Position numbers and translations under genes: made by a program
In this document: in pieces, positions 25,340 to 33,822 of the stretch
Layout of the letters: each line of letters starts with the position of its first letter
Position numbering within the stretch: the first letter of the stretch is position 1
Notes under the pieces: model-generated
What the model was told of the DNA's origin: nothing
The model's input: only the letters and a program-made list of their open reading frames with translations
Database searches by the model: none
NCBI GenBank assembly: GCA_002356455.1
Contig: AP017968.1
Span: forward strand, 992,001-1,056,000
From: Fusobacterium varium
GTDB taxonomy: Bacteria > Fusobacteriota > Fusobacteriia > Fusobacteriales > Fusobacteriaceae
Direction of reading: 5' to 3'
DNA length: 64,000 nt

Positions 25340-27202
25340 ATGATAAGAAATAAAAAATTTCTGAAATCTATTTTTTTCGTTTTATTAGGAGCAGCATGTT
25401 TAGTATCAATAAACTCTATTATACAAATTCAAAAATATGGACATTGGATTAATTATCTTGGAATAGTAAGAGGAGCATCTCAAAGAATATTTAAGTTAGA
25501 GAGTAATCATAAAGAAAATAATGAATTATTAAAATATATTGATGATATTTTATATGATCTTTCAACAGGGAAGGGAAAATATGGACTTCCCTATATACAA
25601 AAAGATATTGTTTACACTGAAAATTTGAAAAATTTAAATATAAAGTGGAAATTAATAAAAAATGACATATATGATGTAAGAAAAGGAAAAGAGAATTCAG
25701 AACTTTTAAAAGCAAGTGAAGATTTTTTTGAACTTGCAAATAATACAGTTTTTTCTGGGGAAAAATATGCAAGAAAGCAGGCAACTTATCTCACATTATT
25801 AATAATTCTCCTTTCTGTATCTTCTTTAATTACATGGTTGTTCATTTTTATAATGCACACTAAAAATCAGATTTTTTTAGAAAAGTTAAATGATAAACTT
25901 AAAGATATTGTTTATAAAGATGAATTGACAGGAGATGGAAATTTAAAAAAATTTAAGTTAGATGCAGAAAAATTGATAAAAGAAAATTCAGAAATAAAAT
26001 TTGCTGTTTTCTATTTAGATTTTGAGAACTTCAAATACTGTAATGATGTATTGGGATATAAGTTTGGAGATTATATATTAAAGGAATATAATAAGCTGTT
26101 AAAAGAAGATATGAAAGATAAAGAAACTTTTGGAAGAGTTTCTGCTGACAGATTTGTTGTTTTAAGAAAATATAAGGATAAGCATGAACTTATAGAACGT
26201 CAAAAACATATAGATGAAAAGCTTAAAAAAATTGTTGAAAAAAGCAATGAACGTTATAATGCTGCCATATATTATGGAATATGCTGTCTTGAAGATATAA
26301 AAGAAGAAATGAAAATAGACGAATTAATAGATAAAGCTAATTTTGCTCAAAAAACAATAAAAGGACAAGTGATTAATTATGCCTTTTATAATGAAAATAT
26401 AAGAAATAAAATGAGAGAAGAAAATTATATAAGAGATAATATTTTAAAAGCAATAGAAAATGAGGAATTTGTAGTGTATTTCCAACCCAAAGTAGAACTA
26501 AAAGAAAAGAAAATAAGAAATGCAGAAGCTCTGGTAAGATGGAAAAATTCTCTTGGAAAATTGATACCACCAGGACTTTTTATTCCAATTCTTGAAAAAG
26601 ATTTGTTAATAAGCGTTTTAGATCAATATGTTTTTGAAAAAACGTGTCAGTGGCTGAAAAAACAAATGAAAGAATGTAAAAGAATACTTCCAGTTTCAGT
26701 TAATGTATCTAAGATGCAATTTTATAGTTTAGATTTTATAGAAGTATATAGTAAACTAAAAAAGAAATATGGTGTTCCAAACAATATAGTGATAATTGAG
26801 TTTACTGAATCGGCTATCTTTAATGATATAAAAAGAGTAAAAGAAATAATAGATGAACTTCATATAAATGGTTTTTTATGTTCAATAGATGACTTTGGAA
26901 ATGGATATTCTTCTTTAAATGCATTGAAAGATATGAAAGTAGACAGCCTTAAAATAGACTCTTTATTTTTTAATGAAAGTGAAAATAAAAGAAGAGAAGA
27001 AATTATTATAAAAGGAATAATAACTTTAGCTAAAGAGCTCAATATGAAAACAGTGGCTGAGGGAATAGAAAAACAGGAGCAGGTAGACTTTTTGAGAGAA
27101 GCAGGATGTGACTTGATACAGGGATATATATTTTATAGGCCTATGCCTATTGAAGACTTTGAAAAGTTAGAAAATATAAACTGGATATCATATGATGAAT
27201 AG
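25340..27202 (+). CDS. membrane GGDEF-EAL protein, probable c-di-GMP phosphodiesterase
   Basis: 620 residues. Two transmembrane helices (about 8-28 and 148-171) bracket a helical periplasmic sensor region. The GGDEF domain (about 190-350) keeps its fold (DELTGDGNLKKF, FYLDFENFKYCNDVLGY), but the signature loop is SADRF instead of GGDEF, so cyclase activity is unlikely. The EAL domain (about 370-615) keeps AEALVRW, NVSKMQF, EFTESA, SIDDFGNGYSSL, KIDSLF and TVAEGIE, so it should hydrolyse c-di-GMP. Monocistronic. Confidence 0.9.
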   Translation: MIRNKKFLKSIFFVLLGAACLVSINSIIQIQKYGHWINYLGIVRGASQRIFKLESNHKENNELLKYIDDILYDLSTGKGKYGLPYIQKDIVYTENLKNLNIKWKLIKNDIYDVRKGKENSELLKASEDFFELANNTVFSGEKYARKQATYLTLLIILLSVSSLITWLFIFIMHTKNQIFLEKLNDKLKDIVYKDELTGDGNLKKFKLDAEKLIKENSEIKFAVFYLDFENFKYCNDVLGYKFGDYILKEYNKLLKEDMKDKETFGRVSADRFVVLRKYKDKHELIERQKHIDEKLKKIVEKSNERYNAAIYYGICCLEDIKEEMKIDELIDKANFAQKTIKGQVINYAFYNENIRNKMREENYIRDNILKAIENEEFVVYFQPKVELKEKKIRNAEALVRWKNSLGKLIPPGLFIPILEKDLLISVLDQYVFEKTCQWLKKQMKECKRILPVSVNVSKMQFYSLDFIEVYSKLKKKYGVPNNIVIIEFTESAIFNDIKRVKEIIDELHINGFLCSIDDFGNGYSSLNALKDMKVDSLKIDSLFFNESENKRREEIIIKGIITLAKELNMKTVAEGIEKQEQVDFLREAGCDLIQGYIFYRPMPIEDFEKLENINWISYDE

Positions 27203-27203
27203 T

Positions 27204-27243
27204 AAAAGAGGATAAGTAGAACAATTTTCACCTATCCTCTTTT
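27204..27243. terminator. bidirectional terminator between GGDEF-EAL gene and argG
   Basis: An 11-bp stem, AAAAGAGGATA (27204-27214) with its complement at 27233-27243. The A/T ends serve both convergent genes. Confidence 0.8.
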
Positions 27244-27250
27244 CTATAAA

Positions 27251-28450
27251 TTATTTATTTCTTAAAAGAGCCTCTATTTTAATAGGAAGTCCAAAAAGAT
27301 TAATAAATCCTTCAGCATCTTTTTGATTATATACAGTATCCTCATCAAATGTAGAAAATTCTTCCGAATACAGAGAATATTCAGAATCCATACCATTTAA
27401 TAAGATATTTCCTTTATAAAGCTTAAGATTTACAGTTCCAGTTATGAATTCCTGAGTTTCTTCTACAAAAGCAGATAAAGCTTTTCTGTATCTAGTGAAC
27501 CATTGACCATTATAGATTAATTTAGCCATATCATTAGATAGTTTTATTTTTGCCTGAAGTGATTCTCGGTCCATACATAATCTTTCAAGTTCTTCATGGG
27601 CAAAATAAAGTATAGTTCCACCAGGAGTTTCATATACTCCACGAGATTTCATTCCAACAAGACGATTTTCAACAAGGTCTATAACTCCTACTCCATGCTT
27701 TGCTCCTATCTCATTTAAAGAATTTATAATATCAAGAGCTGACATAGACTTTCCATTAAGTTTTACAGGAACACCTTTTTCAAAATCTATAGATATGCAC
27801 TCAGGAGTATCACTTGTTTTCTCCAGAGGAAGCACCCACTGCAGTACATGATTGTAGTCTGGAGCATTGTGAGGACTTTCAAGTTCAAGTCCTTCGTGGC
27901 TTATGTGAAATAGATTTTCATCTCTGCTGTAAGAAGTGTTTTCTTTAAATGGGAGTTCTATCCCATGAGATTTCAAATATTCAATTTCCTGTTTACGAGA
28001 TTTGATATCCCAGATACGCCAGGGAGCGATAACTTTCATATTAGGTGCAAGAGCTTTGATACCTAATTCAAATCTCACCTGGTCATTACCTTTTCCAGTA
28101 GCTCCATGAACTATGTAAGAAGCACCTTCTTGCTGAGCAATTTCTACAAGAGCTTTAGCTATTACAGGTCTGGCTATAGATGTTCCTAATAGATATGTTC
28201 CCTCATATTTTGCTCCTGATTTAAGCATAGGGATTATGAAATCATTAACTAATTCCTCTTTTTTATCAGCAGCATAGAACTTTGAAGCTCCTATCTGTAA
28301 AGCTTTTTTCTCAACAGCAGTAAAATCATCTTTTTGTCCAACATCTACTGCCACAGCTATAACATCAAAATCATAATTTTCCTTTAACCATGGAATGATA
28401 ACTGAAGTATCTAATCCCCCTGAATATGCTAAAACAACTTTTTCTTTCAT
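27251..28450 (-). CDS. argG: argininosuccinate synthase
   Basis: 399 residues, standard length. It joins citrulline and aspartate with ATP in arginine biosynthesis. The PP-loop ATP site AYSGGLDTS lies at residues 8-16, followed by VDVGQ; other family segments are [13 protein letters not shown], the central [15 protein letters not shown] and the [11 protein letters not shown]-like region. Shine-Dalgarno GGGAGGC. It lies 46 nt downstream of an amino-acid-binding protein gene in the same direction, suggesting one operon under the upstream leader. argH is not in this window. Confidence 0.96.
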   Translation of the reverse strand: MKEKVVLAYSGGLDTSVIIPWLKENYDFDVIAVAVDVGQKDDFTAVEKKALQIGASKFYAADKKEELVNDFIIPMLKSGAKYEGTYLLGTSIARPVIAKALVEIAQQEGASYIVHGATGKGNDQVRFELGIKALAPNMKVIAPWRIWDIKSRKQEIEYLKSHGIELPFKENTSYSRDENLFHISHEGLELESPHNAPDYNHVLQWVLPLEKTSDTPECISIDFEKGVPVKLNGKSMSALDIINSLNEIGAKHGVGVIDLVENRLVGMKSRGVYETPGGTILYFAHEELERLCMDRESLQAKIKLSNDMAKLIYNGQWFTRYRKALSAFVEETQEFITGTVNLKLYKGNILLNGMDSEYSLYSEEFSTFDEDTVYNQKDAEGFINLFGLPIKIEALLRNK

Positions 28451-28496
28451 TTTAATGCCTCCCTTAAGTTTTAAAATAATCTATTTCTGAATTTTT

Positions 28497-29231
28497 TTAT
28501 TTATCTCCAAAATATTTTTGAATAAGTTTATCATAAGTTCCATTTTCATTAAGCGTCTTTAGAGCCTTGTCTATATTATCAACAAGAGCTTTGTTGTCTT
28601 TTCCAACAGCGATTGCATACTCTTCTTTAGATACATCAGTATTGATAAGTCCAAGTTCATTGTTTTGTTTAGCATAATTTTTAGCAGGTTCAGAGTCTAA
28701 AACTACTGCATCTACTTTTTTAGCTTTAAGAGCCATTATAGCTTCTGCTGCTCCATTGTATCTCTGAACTTTAACTCCATCTATTGCACTTACAGCAATG
28801 TCCCCTGTATATCCAAGGATAACTCCAACATTGTGTCCAGCAAGTTTATCAAAAGATTCAACTACTGGATTTTCTTTGTTTATCAGAATCATTTGATTAG
28901 ATGTATAATAAGTTTCAGAGAAGTTGACGAATTTTTTTCTCTCCTCTGTAGCTGTCATTCCAGCTATGATTACATCTAGTTTTTTAGCCTGAAGAGCTGG
29001 AAGCAGTCCATCAAAAGCTATATTTTTCCATTCAATTTCTTTTCCTATTAATTTTCCAATTTCTTCCATAAGTTCTACATCAAATCCTACTATTTTGCCA
29101 TTCTCAAGATATTCAAATGGCTGAAATTCAGCATTAGTTCCCACATAAAGAACTTTACTTTCTTTGGCAAAACTTACACTTCCAACAATCCCCATAAGCA
29201 ACATCATAACTGCACAAAATAATTTTTTCAT
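28497..29231 (-). CDS. amino-acid ABC transporter substrate-binding protein
   Basis: 244 residues. Signal peptide at 1-22 (ends SVSFA). The mature part is an SBP_bac_3 type binding protein (LYVGTNAEFQPFEYLENGK, GFDVELMEEIGKLIG, then FAGLLP- and MTATEERKKFVNFSETY-type segments). It is an orphan: no permease or ATPase gene is adjacent. Pairing with argG suggests arginine, citrulline or another arginine precursor as ligand; this is inference. The upstream leader ORF and terminator make it a likely attenuated operon. Confidence 0.88.
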   Translation of the reverse strand: MKKLFCAVMMLLMGIVGSVSFAKESKVLYVGTNAEFQPFEYLENGKIVGFDVELMEEIGKLIGKEIEWKNIAFDGLLPALQAKKLDVIIAGMTATEERKKFVNFSETYYTSNQMILINKENPVVESFDKLAGHNVGVILGYTGDIAVSAIDGVKVQRYNGAAEAIMALKAKKVDAVVLDSEPAKNYAKQNNELGLINTDVSKEEYAIAVGKDNKALVDNIDKALKTLNENGTYDKLIQKYFGDK

Positions 29232-29292
29232 AATTTTTCCTCCCTTTAATCTTTTAATATGTTTAAAATAAATGTTTTGGCTATATTTGGGT

Positions 29293-29334
29293 ATAAAAAA
29301 AACAGACCAGCAAATTTTTTAATGCTGATCTGTT
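29293..29334 (-). terminator. intrinsic terminator/attenuator before the binding protein-argG genes
   Basis: On the minus strand a 12-bp stem (29323-29334 with 29301-29312, one T-G pair) is followed by eight T residues. It lies between the 40-codon leader ORF and the binding-protein gene, 62 nt before that gene's start. No convincing promoter is visible between the two. Confidence 0.8.
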
Positions 29335-29457
29335 GATATTTTAAAATATAAAATACACAGTGATATGGCTGATGCTTCTTTGAATAAAAATATAGCTCAT
29401 ACCTTTAGTATAAATTGAATTTTATTAATCTTCAAAATATTTTCAGGAAATAAACTA

Positions 29458-29580
29458 TTACCTATGCTTCAAAAAAACATCTTTTTTAGAATAAGCCATA
29501 ATGTTATCAGATTCATTAAAAAAGATAGAATATGCATTTGTAGTATATTTCCTGTTCCTCAATTTTAATGCCTTCAACAT
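29458..29580 (-). CDS. 40-residue small protein or leader peptide upstream of binding protein-argG
   Basis: ATG at 29580 has a strong Shine-Dalgarno (AAGGAGGG) at five nt and a sigma70 promoter just upstream. The frame has 40 codons, starts MLKALKLRNRKYTT, is basic at its beginning and ends LKHR before the stop. It is followed by an intrinsic terminator and then by the binding-protein gene. It could be a regulatory leader peptide or a small stand-alone protein. I know no homologue. Confidence 0.6.
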   Translation of the reverse strand: MLKALKLRNRKYTTNAYSIFFNESDNIMAYSKKDVFLKHR

Positions 29581-29613
29581 GATGACCCTCCTTTTTTATT
29601 TTTTAATAAGCTA

Positions 29614-29642
29614 ATAATATCACAACATATTTTTGAAGTCAA
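29614..29642 (-). promoter_or_regulatory. promoter of the leader ORF transcript
   Basis: On the minus strand TTGACT (29637-29642), a 17-nt spacer and TATTAT (29614-29619) with an extended TG one base before it. Confidence 0.8.
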
Positions 29643-29675
29643 TCTTTTTTTTAAAATATTTTTGAAAAATTATTT

Positions 29676-30557
29676 TTATTTAATTACTTTATCTTTTTTC
29701 ATTTCATTTTGAAGCTTTTCTGCAAGTTTCAAGTAGTTGTCCCATGCAGTGTTACGAGTAGTAAATCCAGATTTTTTATAATCTCCAGTTTCTTCAGTGG
29801 CAGGAAGTCCTGTAAGATCAAGCATATTTTGAGTAGCTACAACTTTATCGTTAAGTTCATCCATTTGAATATTAAATCCAATACGAGAATCTTCATCAAA
29901 ATCTACACTTTCATATTTTGATTGTCTATAATATTGTTTTTGTCTAGGAAGCTTGATATCTTCTGGAGAGTCTGCAAATATTTCATCATATCTGCAAGAG
30001 ATAATTTTTCCATCTTCTACAACAACTTTTAATCTTCCAGTAATACCTTTTCCAAGATCTTCAGCTATACTATAAAATTTGGCTTTAGAAGGTTTTTCAG
30101 TTTGTGGTGCAAGTTCAGCAGCTAATGGAACCATTGATTGCTGAATACTGTTAGAAGCTCCAGCTACTGTGTCAAAATCTCCTGTTAATCTTTGTTCATC
30201 CATCATTTGTTTTTCAGCTTTTAATACTCCCTGTATCCAAGCAGCACCTTTAGCTTCTCCCATTTTGAAGTTATATGAAGACATACGCTTTGACACATTT
30301 TGGAAGTAACGATTGTAATAATTAGGTCTAGTCATTTCGTTAAATTCAACCAAAACAATTTTTCCATCTTTTTTTACAACTTCTAAAGTCCCAAGATGCC
30401 CTTGACGAAATCTTTTTTCATTTTTGTAATAATCCCCTTTAATGATACCTAATTGAGGTTGAACACTCCATTCCAGAACTGGTTTTTCTTTTTTTGCTGT
30501 TTCTGCAAAACTTACACAACTAATTATAAGAGCAGCAGCAATAATAATTTTTTTCAT
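29676..30557 (-). CDS. secreted protein with two FMN_bind-like repeats
   Basis: 293 residues. Signal peptide MKKIIIAAALIISCVSFA, then a mature domain in two similar halves: GHLGTLEVVKKDGKIVLVEF ... GDFDTVAGASNSIQQSM and GRLKVVVEDGKIISCRYDE ... KKSGFTTRNTAWDNY. Each half follows the FMN_bind pattern of a strand pair and a C-terminal DxxxGA[ST]xS-type loop, to which FMN can be attached by ApbE. The lipobox is absent, so it is a periplasmic or released protein. Paired FMN_bind domains occur in extracellular electron-transfer proteins; here the flavinylation motif is imperfect, so flavin binding is inferred. Confidence 0.6.
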   Translation of the reverse strand: MKKIIIAAALIISCVSFAETAKKEKPVLEWSVQPQLGIIKGDYYKNEKRFRQGHLGTLEVVKKDGKIVLVEFNEMTRPNYYNRYFQNVSKRMSSYNFKMGEAKGAAWIQGVLKAEKQMMDEQRLTGDFDTVAGASNSIQQSMVPLAAELAPQTEKPSKAKFYSIAEDLGKGITGRLKVVVEDGKIISCRYDEIFADSPEDIKLPRQKQYYRQSKYESVDFDEDSRIGFNIQMDELNDKVVATQNMLDLTGLPATEETGDYKKSGFTTRNTAWDNYLKLAEKLQNEMKKDKVIK

Positions 30558-30648
30558 TATTTCCCCCTTGTTAAAGTTTTAATATTTTAAAATTATACTA
30601 TATTTTGTAGATATTTTGAATGTTTTTTTAAAATTATCTTCTTAAAAT

Positions 30649-31425
30649 TTAACTTTTTAACCAAGAATCAATCATAGCTCTGACTGAACGGTTCATTTCA
30701 GTCATGAAATTTGATGTAATTTTTCTTTTGTACATATGAATAGCTTGATTATGGCATCCAGCAAGAAATACAGGAGAGTCTTTTTCAGCTATTTCCTTGT
30801 CCATAGTTCTAAATTCTTCAACAGAAGGCTTTTGATAGATATTTTTATGGACTATCATATTCTTAGTAAAATATCTTCTTCTCATTGTTCTATTTTTTTG
30901 CTGTTCAGTAGGATACCCAATACATAACATAGTAATAGGAAGAACATATTTAGGGAGATTGAAAAGCTCTTTATGAATTTCAAAGTTTTCCATTATATCA
31001 CCAATATAACAACTTCCAAGTCCAAGATCTTCAGCAGCGAGAACAGCTGTTTGAGCAGCTATAAGAGCATCATTAATAGCAAGAAACATATCTCCTTCTT
31101 TAGGTATATATTTTTCAAAATTATTTTCTTTATTAAATTTTTCTCCTCCAGAGGCTTCTACATAATCCATCCATCTTTGAAAATCAGCAAGAAATAGAAG
31201 AAGAAGTGGAGCTTTTCCAATCATTGTCTGATTATCACAAGTTTTTACAAGTTTGTTTTTTATAGATTGATCATCTATTTCAATAATAGAATACATCATC
31301 ATGTTACCAGCTGTTGGAGCTTGAAAAGCTGCTGATAGTATTTTATCTTTTATTTCTTCAGAAACTTCTTTATCTTCATATACCCTTACTGATTTTCTTT
31401 GCATAATGAGATCTAAACAATTCAT
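30649..31425 (-). CDS. nitroreductase family FMN flavoprotein
   Basis: 258 residues. The N-terminus has the family's RKSVRVYEDKEVSEE and APTAGNMMMYSIIEI motifs for FMN binding, and the centre has DALIAAQTAVLAAEDLGLGSCYIGDI. Such enzymes reduce nitroaromatics or quinones with NAD(P)H. Shine-Dalgarno AGGAGG is present. An IS1182-family element ends only 21 nt upstream of the start, removing the original upstream DNA and placing terminator-like hairpins in its path. Expression is therefore doubtful, although the coding sequence is intact. Confidence 0.9.
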   Translation of the reverse strand: MNCLDLIMQRKSVRVYEDKEVSEEIKDKILSAAFQAPTAGNMMMYSIIEIDDQSIKNKLVKTCDNQTMIGKAPLLLLFLADFQRWMDYVEASGGEKFNKENNFEKYIPKEGDMFLAINDALIAAQTAVLAAEDLGLGSCYIGDIMENFEIHKELFNLPKYVLPITMLCIGYPTEQQKNRTMRRRYFTKNMIVHKNIYQKPSVEEFRTMDKEIAEKDSPVFLAGCHNQAIHMYKRKITSNFMTEMNRSVRAMIDSWLKS

Positions 31426-31446
31426 AAATACCTCCTGAAATAAAAA

Positions 31447-31462
31447 GGGGCTGTTGCAAATT
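31447..31462 (+). repeat. left inverted repeat of the IS1182-family element
   Basis: 16-bp terminal repeat, a perfect complement of 33202-33217. Its first part also pairs locally with 31466-31473 to make a small hairpin. Confidence 0.9.
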
Positions 31463-31481
31463 TAAAACAGCCCAATTATCA

Positions 31482-31519
31482 AAAAAGCTGACTTGAAGTT
31501 TTCTTCTTGTCAGCTTTTT
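31482..31519. terminator. bidirectional hairpin in the left end of the IS
   Basis: AAAAAGCTGAC (31482-31492) pairs with its complement (31509-31519). A/T tails are present on both strands, so it should insulate the element from outside transcription and block minus-strand read-through into the nitroreductase gene. Confidence 0.75.
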
Positions 31520-31583
31520 CTTTTTAAATAAAAAAAGGTATAAAATACTAAAAATTTTTTCAAATTTCTAATATAATATACCT

Positions 31584-33062
31584 ATGCAAAAACCAACTAA
31601 TAATAACATTTTTTTTCAATTAAATCAACCTAAACTTTTTAACTTTTTACAATATGAAATTTCTGATAATGATCCTGTAAGAAAACTTAGCTCAATATTG
31701 GAGGGATTAGATTTTAGTAGTTTAATGCAAGTATTTTCTTACAAAACAAAGGTACATCCTATCAGAATGTTTTCTATCATTGTTTATGCCTATTCGCGCA
31801 ATTTAACTTCTACTAGAGATATAGAAATGGCTTGCCATGAAAATATTAAATTTAGGTTTCTTTTACAAGATTCTAAAATTCCTGATCACTCTACTATTTC
31901 TAGATTCTTAGTAAAAACTGAAGATATTCTTCCAGATCTATTTGAACAATTCGTTGAAAAAATTTTTGAAATGGAAAATATTTCCACTGAAACAATATAT
32001 ATTGATGGCACTAAAATTGAAGCATATGCTAATAAATATACATTTGTTTGGAAAAAATCTATTGAGAAATATAGAACTAGATTAGATGAAAAAATTCTTG
32101 AATTAATTTCAAATTTTAATGATGATTTCAACTTACAATATGACAACTTCCTTGAAATATATTCATATCTTTCTAATTTGAATTTTCAAATAGTCAAAGG
32201 TAGAGGAAAGAGAAAATCTAAAGAGCAAAAGTATTTAGAATTATGCGCAGAATACTTAGAAAAGTATCAAAAATATTCTAATCATTTTAAAAATCTTAAT
32301 GGTAGAAATAGCTATTCAAAAACTGATATAGATGCTACTTTTATGAGAATGAAAGATGACCATATGAGAAATGGTCAATTAAAACCTGGATATAATCTAC
32401 AAATAGGAGTGATTAGTGAATATATTTCTTCATATGAAATTTTTTCTAACCCTTCTGATTCTAAAACTTTGATTCCATTTTTAGAGAAAATTTCATCTCA
32501 AAATTTAGAAATTAAAAATATTGTAGCTGATGCAGGATATGAAAGTATTTCAAATTATGAATATTTGGAAAAAATGGACTATACTTCATACATAAAACCA
32601 ATATATTTTGAAAAATCTAAAATCAGAAAGTTTAAAAATGATTTAAACAGAGTAGAAAATTTAATATATAATAATTCTGAAAATAAGCTATTTAGAAAAG
32701 ATGGATTAGAATTAGAATTTCTATACTCTAACAAAAATAATACAGTTCAATATTTTTGGAATCCTGAAACTAACAAAAAAATTAAGTACAATGCAAGATT
32801 TAGAATTTTATCAAATAAATCAAAAGAGAATGTATCAAGCAATTATGGAAAACAATTAAGAATGGACAGAAGTATTCAAGTAGAAGGTGCTTTTGCAGTT
32901 TTGAAAGAAGATATGAAATTGCGAAAATTAAAAGTTCGAAGTAAAAAAAGTGTTTTAAGAGAAATATGTTTGTTTTGTATCGCTTACAACTTCAACAGAT
33001 ATCTAAGCAGAAATATAAATAATCGCTTAGGAACAACACTTCACTCATTAAAAGTAGCTTAG
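31584..33062 (+). CDS. IS1182-family transposase
   Basis: 492 residues, full length. The N-terminal DUF772-like region has PIRMFSIIVYAYSRNLTSTR and IPDHSTISRF. The DDE catalytic residues are recognisable: Asp in YIDGTKIEA, Asp in IVADAGYESI and Glu in QVEGAFAVLKEDM. The frame is uninterrupted and flanked by intact inverted repeats, so the element may be active. No frameshift is needed for expression. Confidence 0.94.
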   Translation: MQKPTNNNIFFQLNQPKLFNFLQYEISDNDPVRKLSSILEGLDFSSLMQVFSYKTKVHPIRMFSIIVYAYSRNLTSTRDIEMACHENIKFRFLLQDSKIPDHSTISRFLVKTEDILPDLFEQFVEKIFEMENISTETIYIDGTKIEAYANKYTFVWKKSIEKYRTRLDEKILELISNFNDDFNLQYDNFLEIYSYLSNLNFQIVKGRGKRKSKEQKYLELCAEYLEKYQKYSNHFKNLNGRNSYSKTDIDATFMRMKDDHMRNGQLKPGYNLQIGVISEYISSYEIFSNPSDSKTLIPFLEKISSQNLEIKNIVADAGYESISNYEYLEKMDYTSYIKPIYFEKSKIRKFKNDLNRVENLIYNNSENKLFRKDGLELEFLYSNKNNTVQYFWNPETNKKIKYNARFRILSNKSKENVSSNYGKQLRMDRSIQVEGAFAVLKEDMKLRKLKVRSKKSVLREICLFCIAYNFNRYLSRNINNRLGTTLHSLKVA

Positions 33063-33127
33063 ATAAATAAAAAATCATCTACTTCTTTTTTTGATACTTA
33101 AAAATAAATATAAAAATATAAATTAGC

Positions 33128-33158
33128 AGAAATCTATAAAATAGATTTCTATTTTTTT
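33128..33158 (+). terminator. terminator after the IS1182 transposase
   Basis: AGAAATCTA (33128-33136) pairs with TAGATTTCT (33142-33150), followed by ATTTTTTT. Confidence 0.8.
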
Positions 33159-33201
33159 ATAAAAAATAAGAGAAGCTGCACAAATTAGTTTATCAATCAC
33201 T

Positions 33202-33217
33202 AATTTGCAACAGCCCC
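33202..33217 (-). repeat. right inverted repeat of the IS1182-family element
   Basis: 16-bp perfect complement of the left repeat, ending 18 nt before the GNAT stop codon. Confidence 0.9.
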
Positions 33218-33235
33218 AATTAGAATGTTTTTTAT

Positions 33236-33745
33236 TCAATTTTCTATCCAATAACGCTGTTCAATAATTCCATCAACAACAATTTCATTCTCTAAAATTC
33301 CGCCATTATTGATAATGCTTTTTGCTGAGCCTATATTTTTTTTATCACAAACCATCAATACTTTGTGTATTCCAAGTTTTTTACATTCTTCAAGTGCCAG
33401 TTTAATCATTTGTGTAGCAATTCCTTTTCTTCTTTCTGAAGGGCGAACTCCATCTCCAATATGGCCTCCATTGAGTAAAAGATTTTGATTTAAACAGTGT
33501 CTGATATTTACTGCTCCAACGAGTATGTTTCGATTAACATCCAAACAGAAAAAAGTGGAGTTTGGAACAAATCCATTAATATCAGTTGCTGACTCTAACT
33601 TAATTACATAATTTGTAAAATCATGATAGTCTGTTTTAATAATTGCATATGGAACGATTTTTTCCTCTGCTGCATACCATTCTTCCATCATATTGTTTAG
33701 CTGCTCTTTATATATTTCATTCATTTTTATTAATTTTAGATTCAT
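33236..33745 (-). CDS. GNAT family N-acetyltransferase
   Basis: 169 residues from the ATG at 33745, preferred over the ATG at 33769 because GGGAGAGA lies five nt upstream. The acetyl-CoA site is RPSERRKGIATQMIKLALEE, a good R/Q-x-x-G-x-G/A variant, followed by VCDKKNIGSAKSIINNGG. Such enzymes acetylate small molecules or protein N-termini; the substrate is unknown. Without the IS, its stop would be about 39 nt from the nitroreductase start, so the two were probably one operon. Confidence 0.85.
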   Translation of the reverse strand: MNLKLIKMNEIYKEQLNNMMEEWYAAEEKIVPYAIIKTDYHDFTNYVIKLESATDINGFVPNSTFFCLDVNRNILVGAVNIRHCLNQNLLLNGGHIGDGVRPSERRKGIATQMIKLALEECKKLGIHKVLMVCDKKNIGSAKSIINNGGILENEIVVDGIIEQRYWIEN

Positions 33746-33822
33746 TTGTATCTCTCCCTGTATATACATTATTCTAAAAATATATAAGACTACTATAAAT
33801 AGCCAGCAGACTTTTTAAACAG

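Larger units (their letters stand above)
31447..33217 (+). mobile_element. IS1182-family insertion sequence (1771 bp)
   Basis: Bounded by perfect 16-bp inverted repeats, GGGGCTGTTGCAAATT at 31447-31462 and its complement at 33202-33217. It encodes one transposase. The left end carries two hairpins (31448-31473 and 31482-31519) that can stop transcription. The right end has a terminator at 33128-33158. I see no clear target-site duplication. It lies between a GNAT gene and the nitroreductase gene, both read from the minus strand. Confidence 0.93.

Noticed and set aside
29293-29334. Hairpin as a plus-strand terminator
   Set aside because: The T-run lies only on the minus-strand side and there is no plus-strand gene ending nearby.
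31430-33230. Target-site duplication of the IS1182-family element
   Set aside because: Bases flanking the two inverted repeats (TAAAAA and AATTAG) do not match as a convincing direct repeat.
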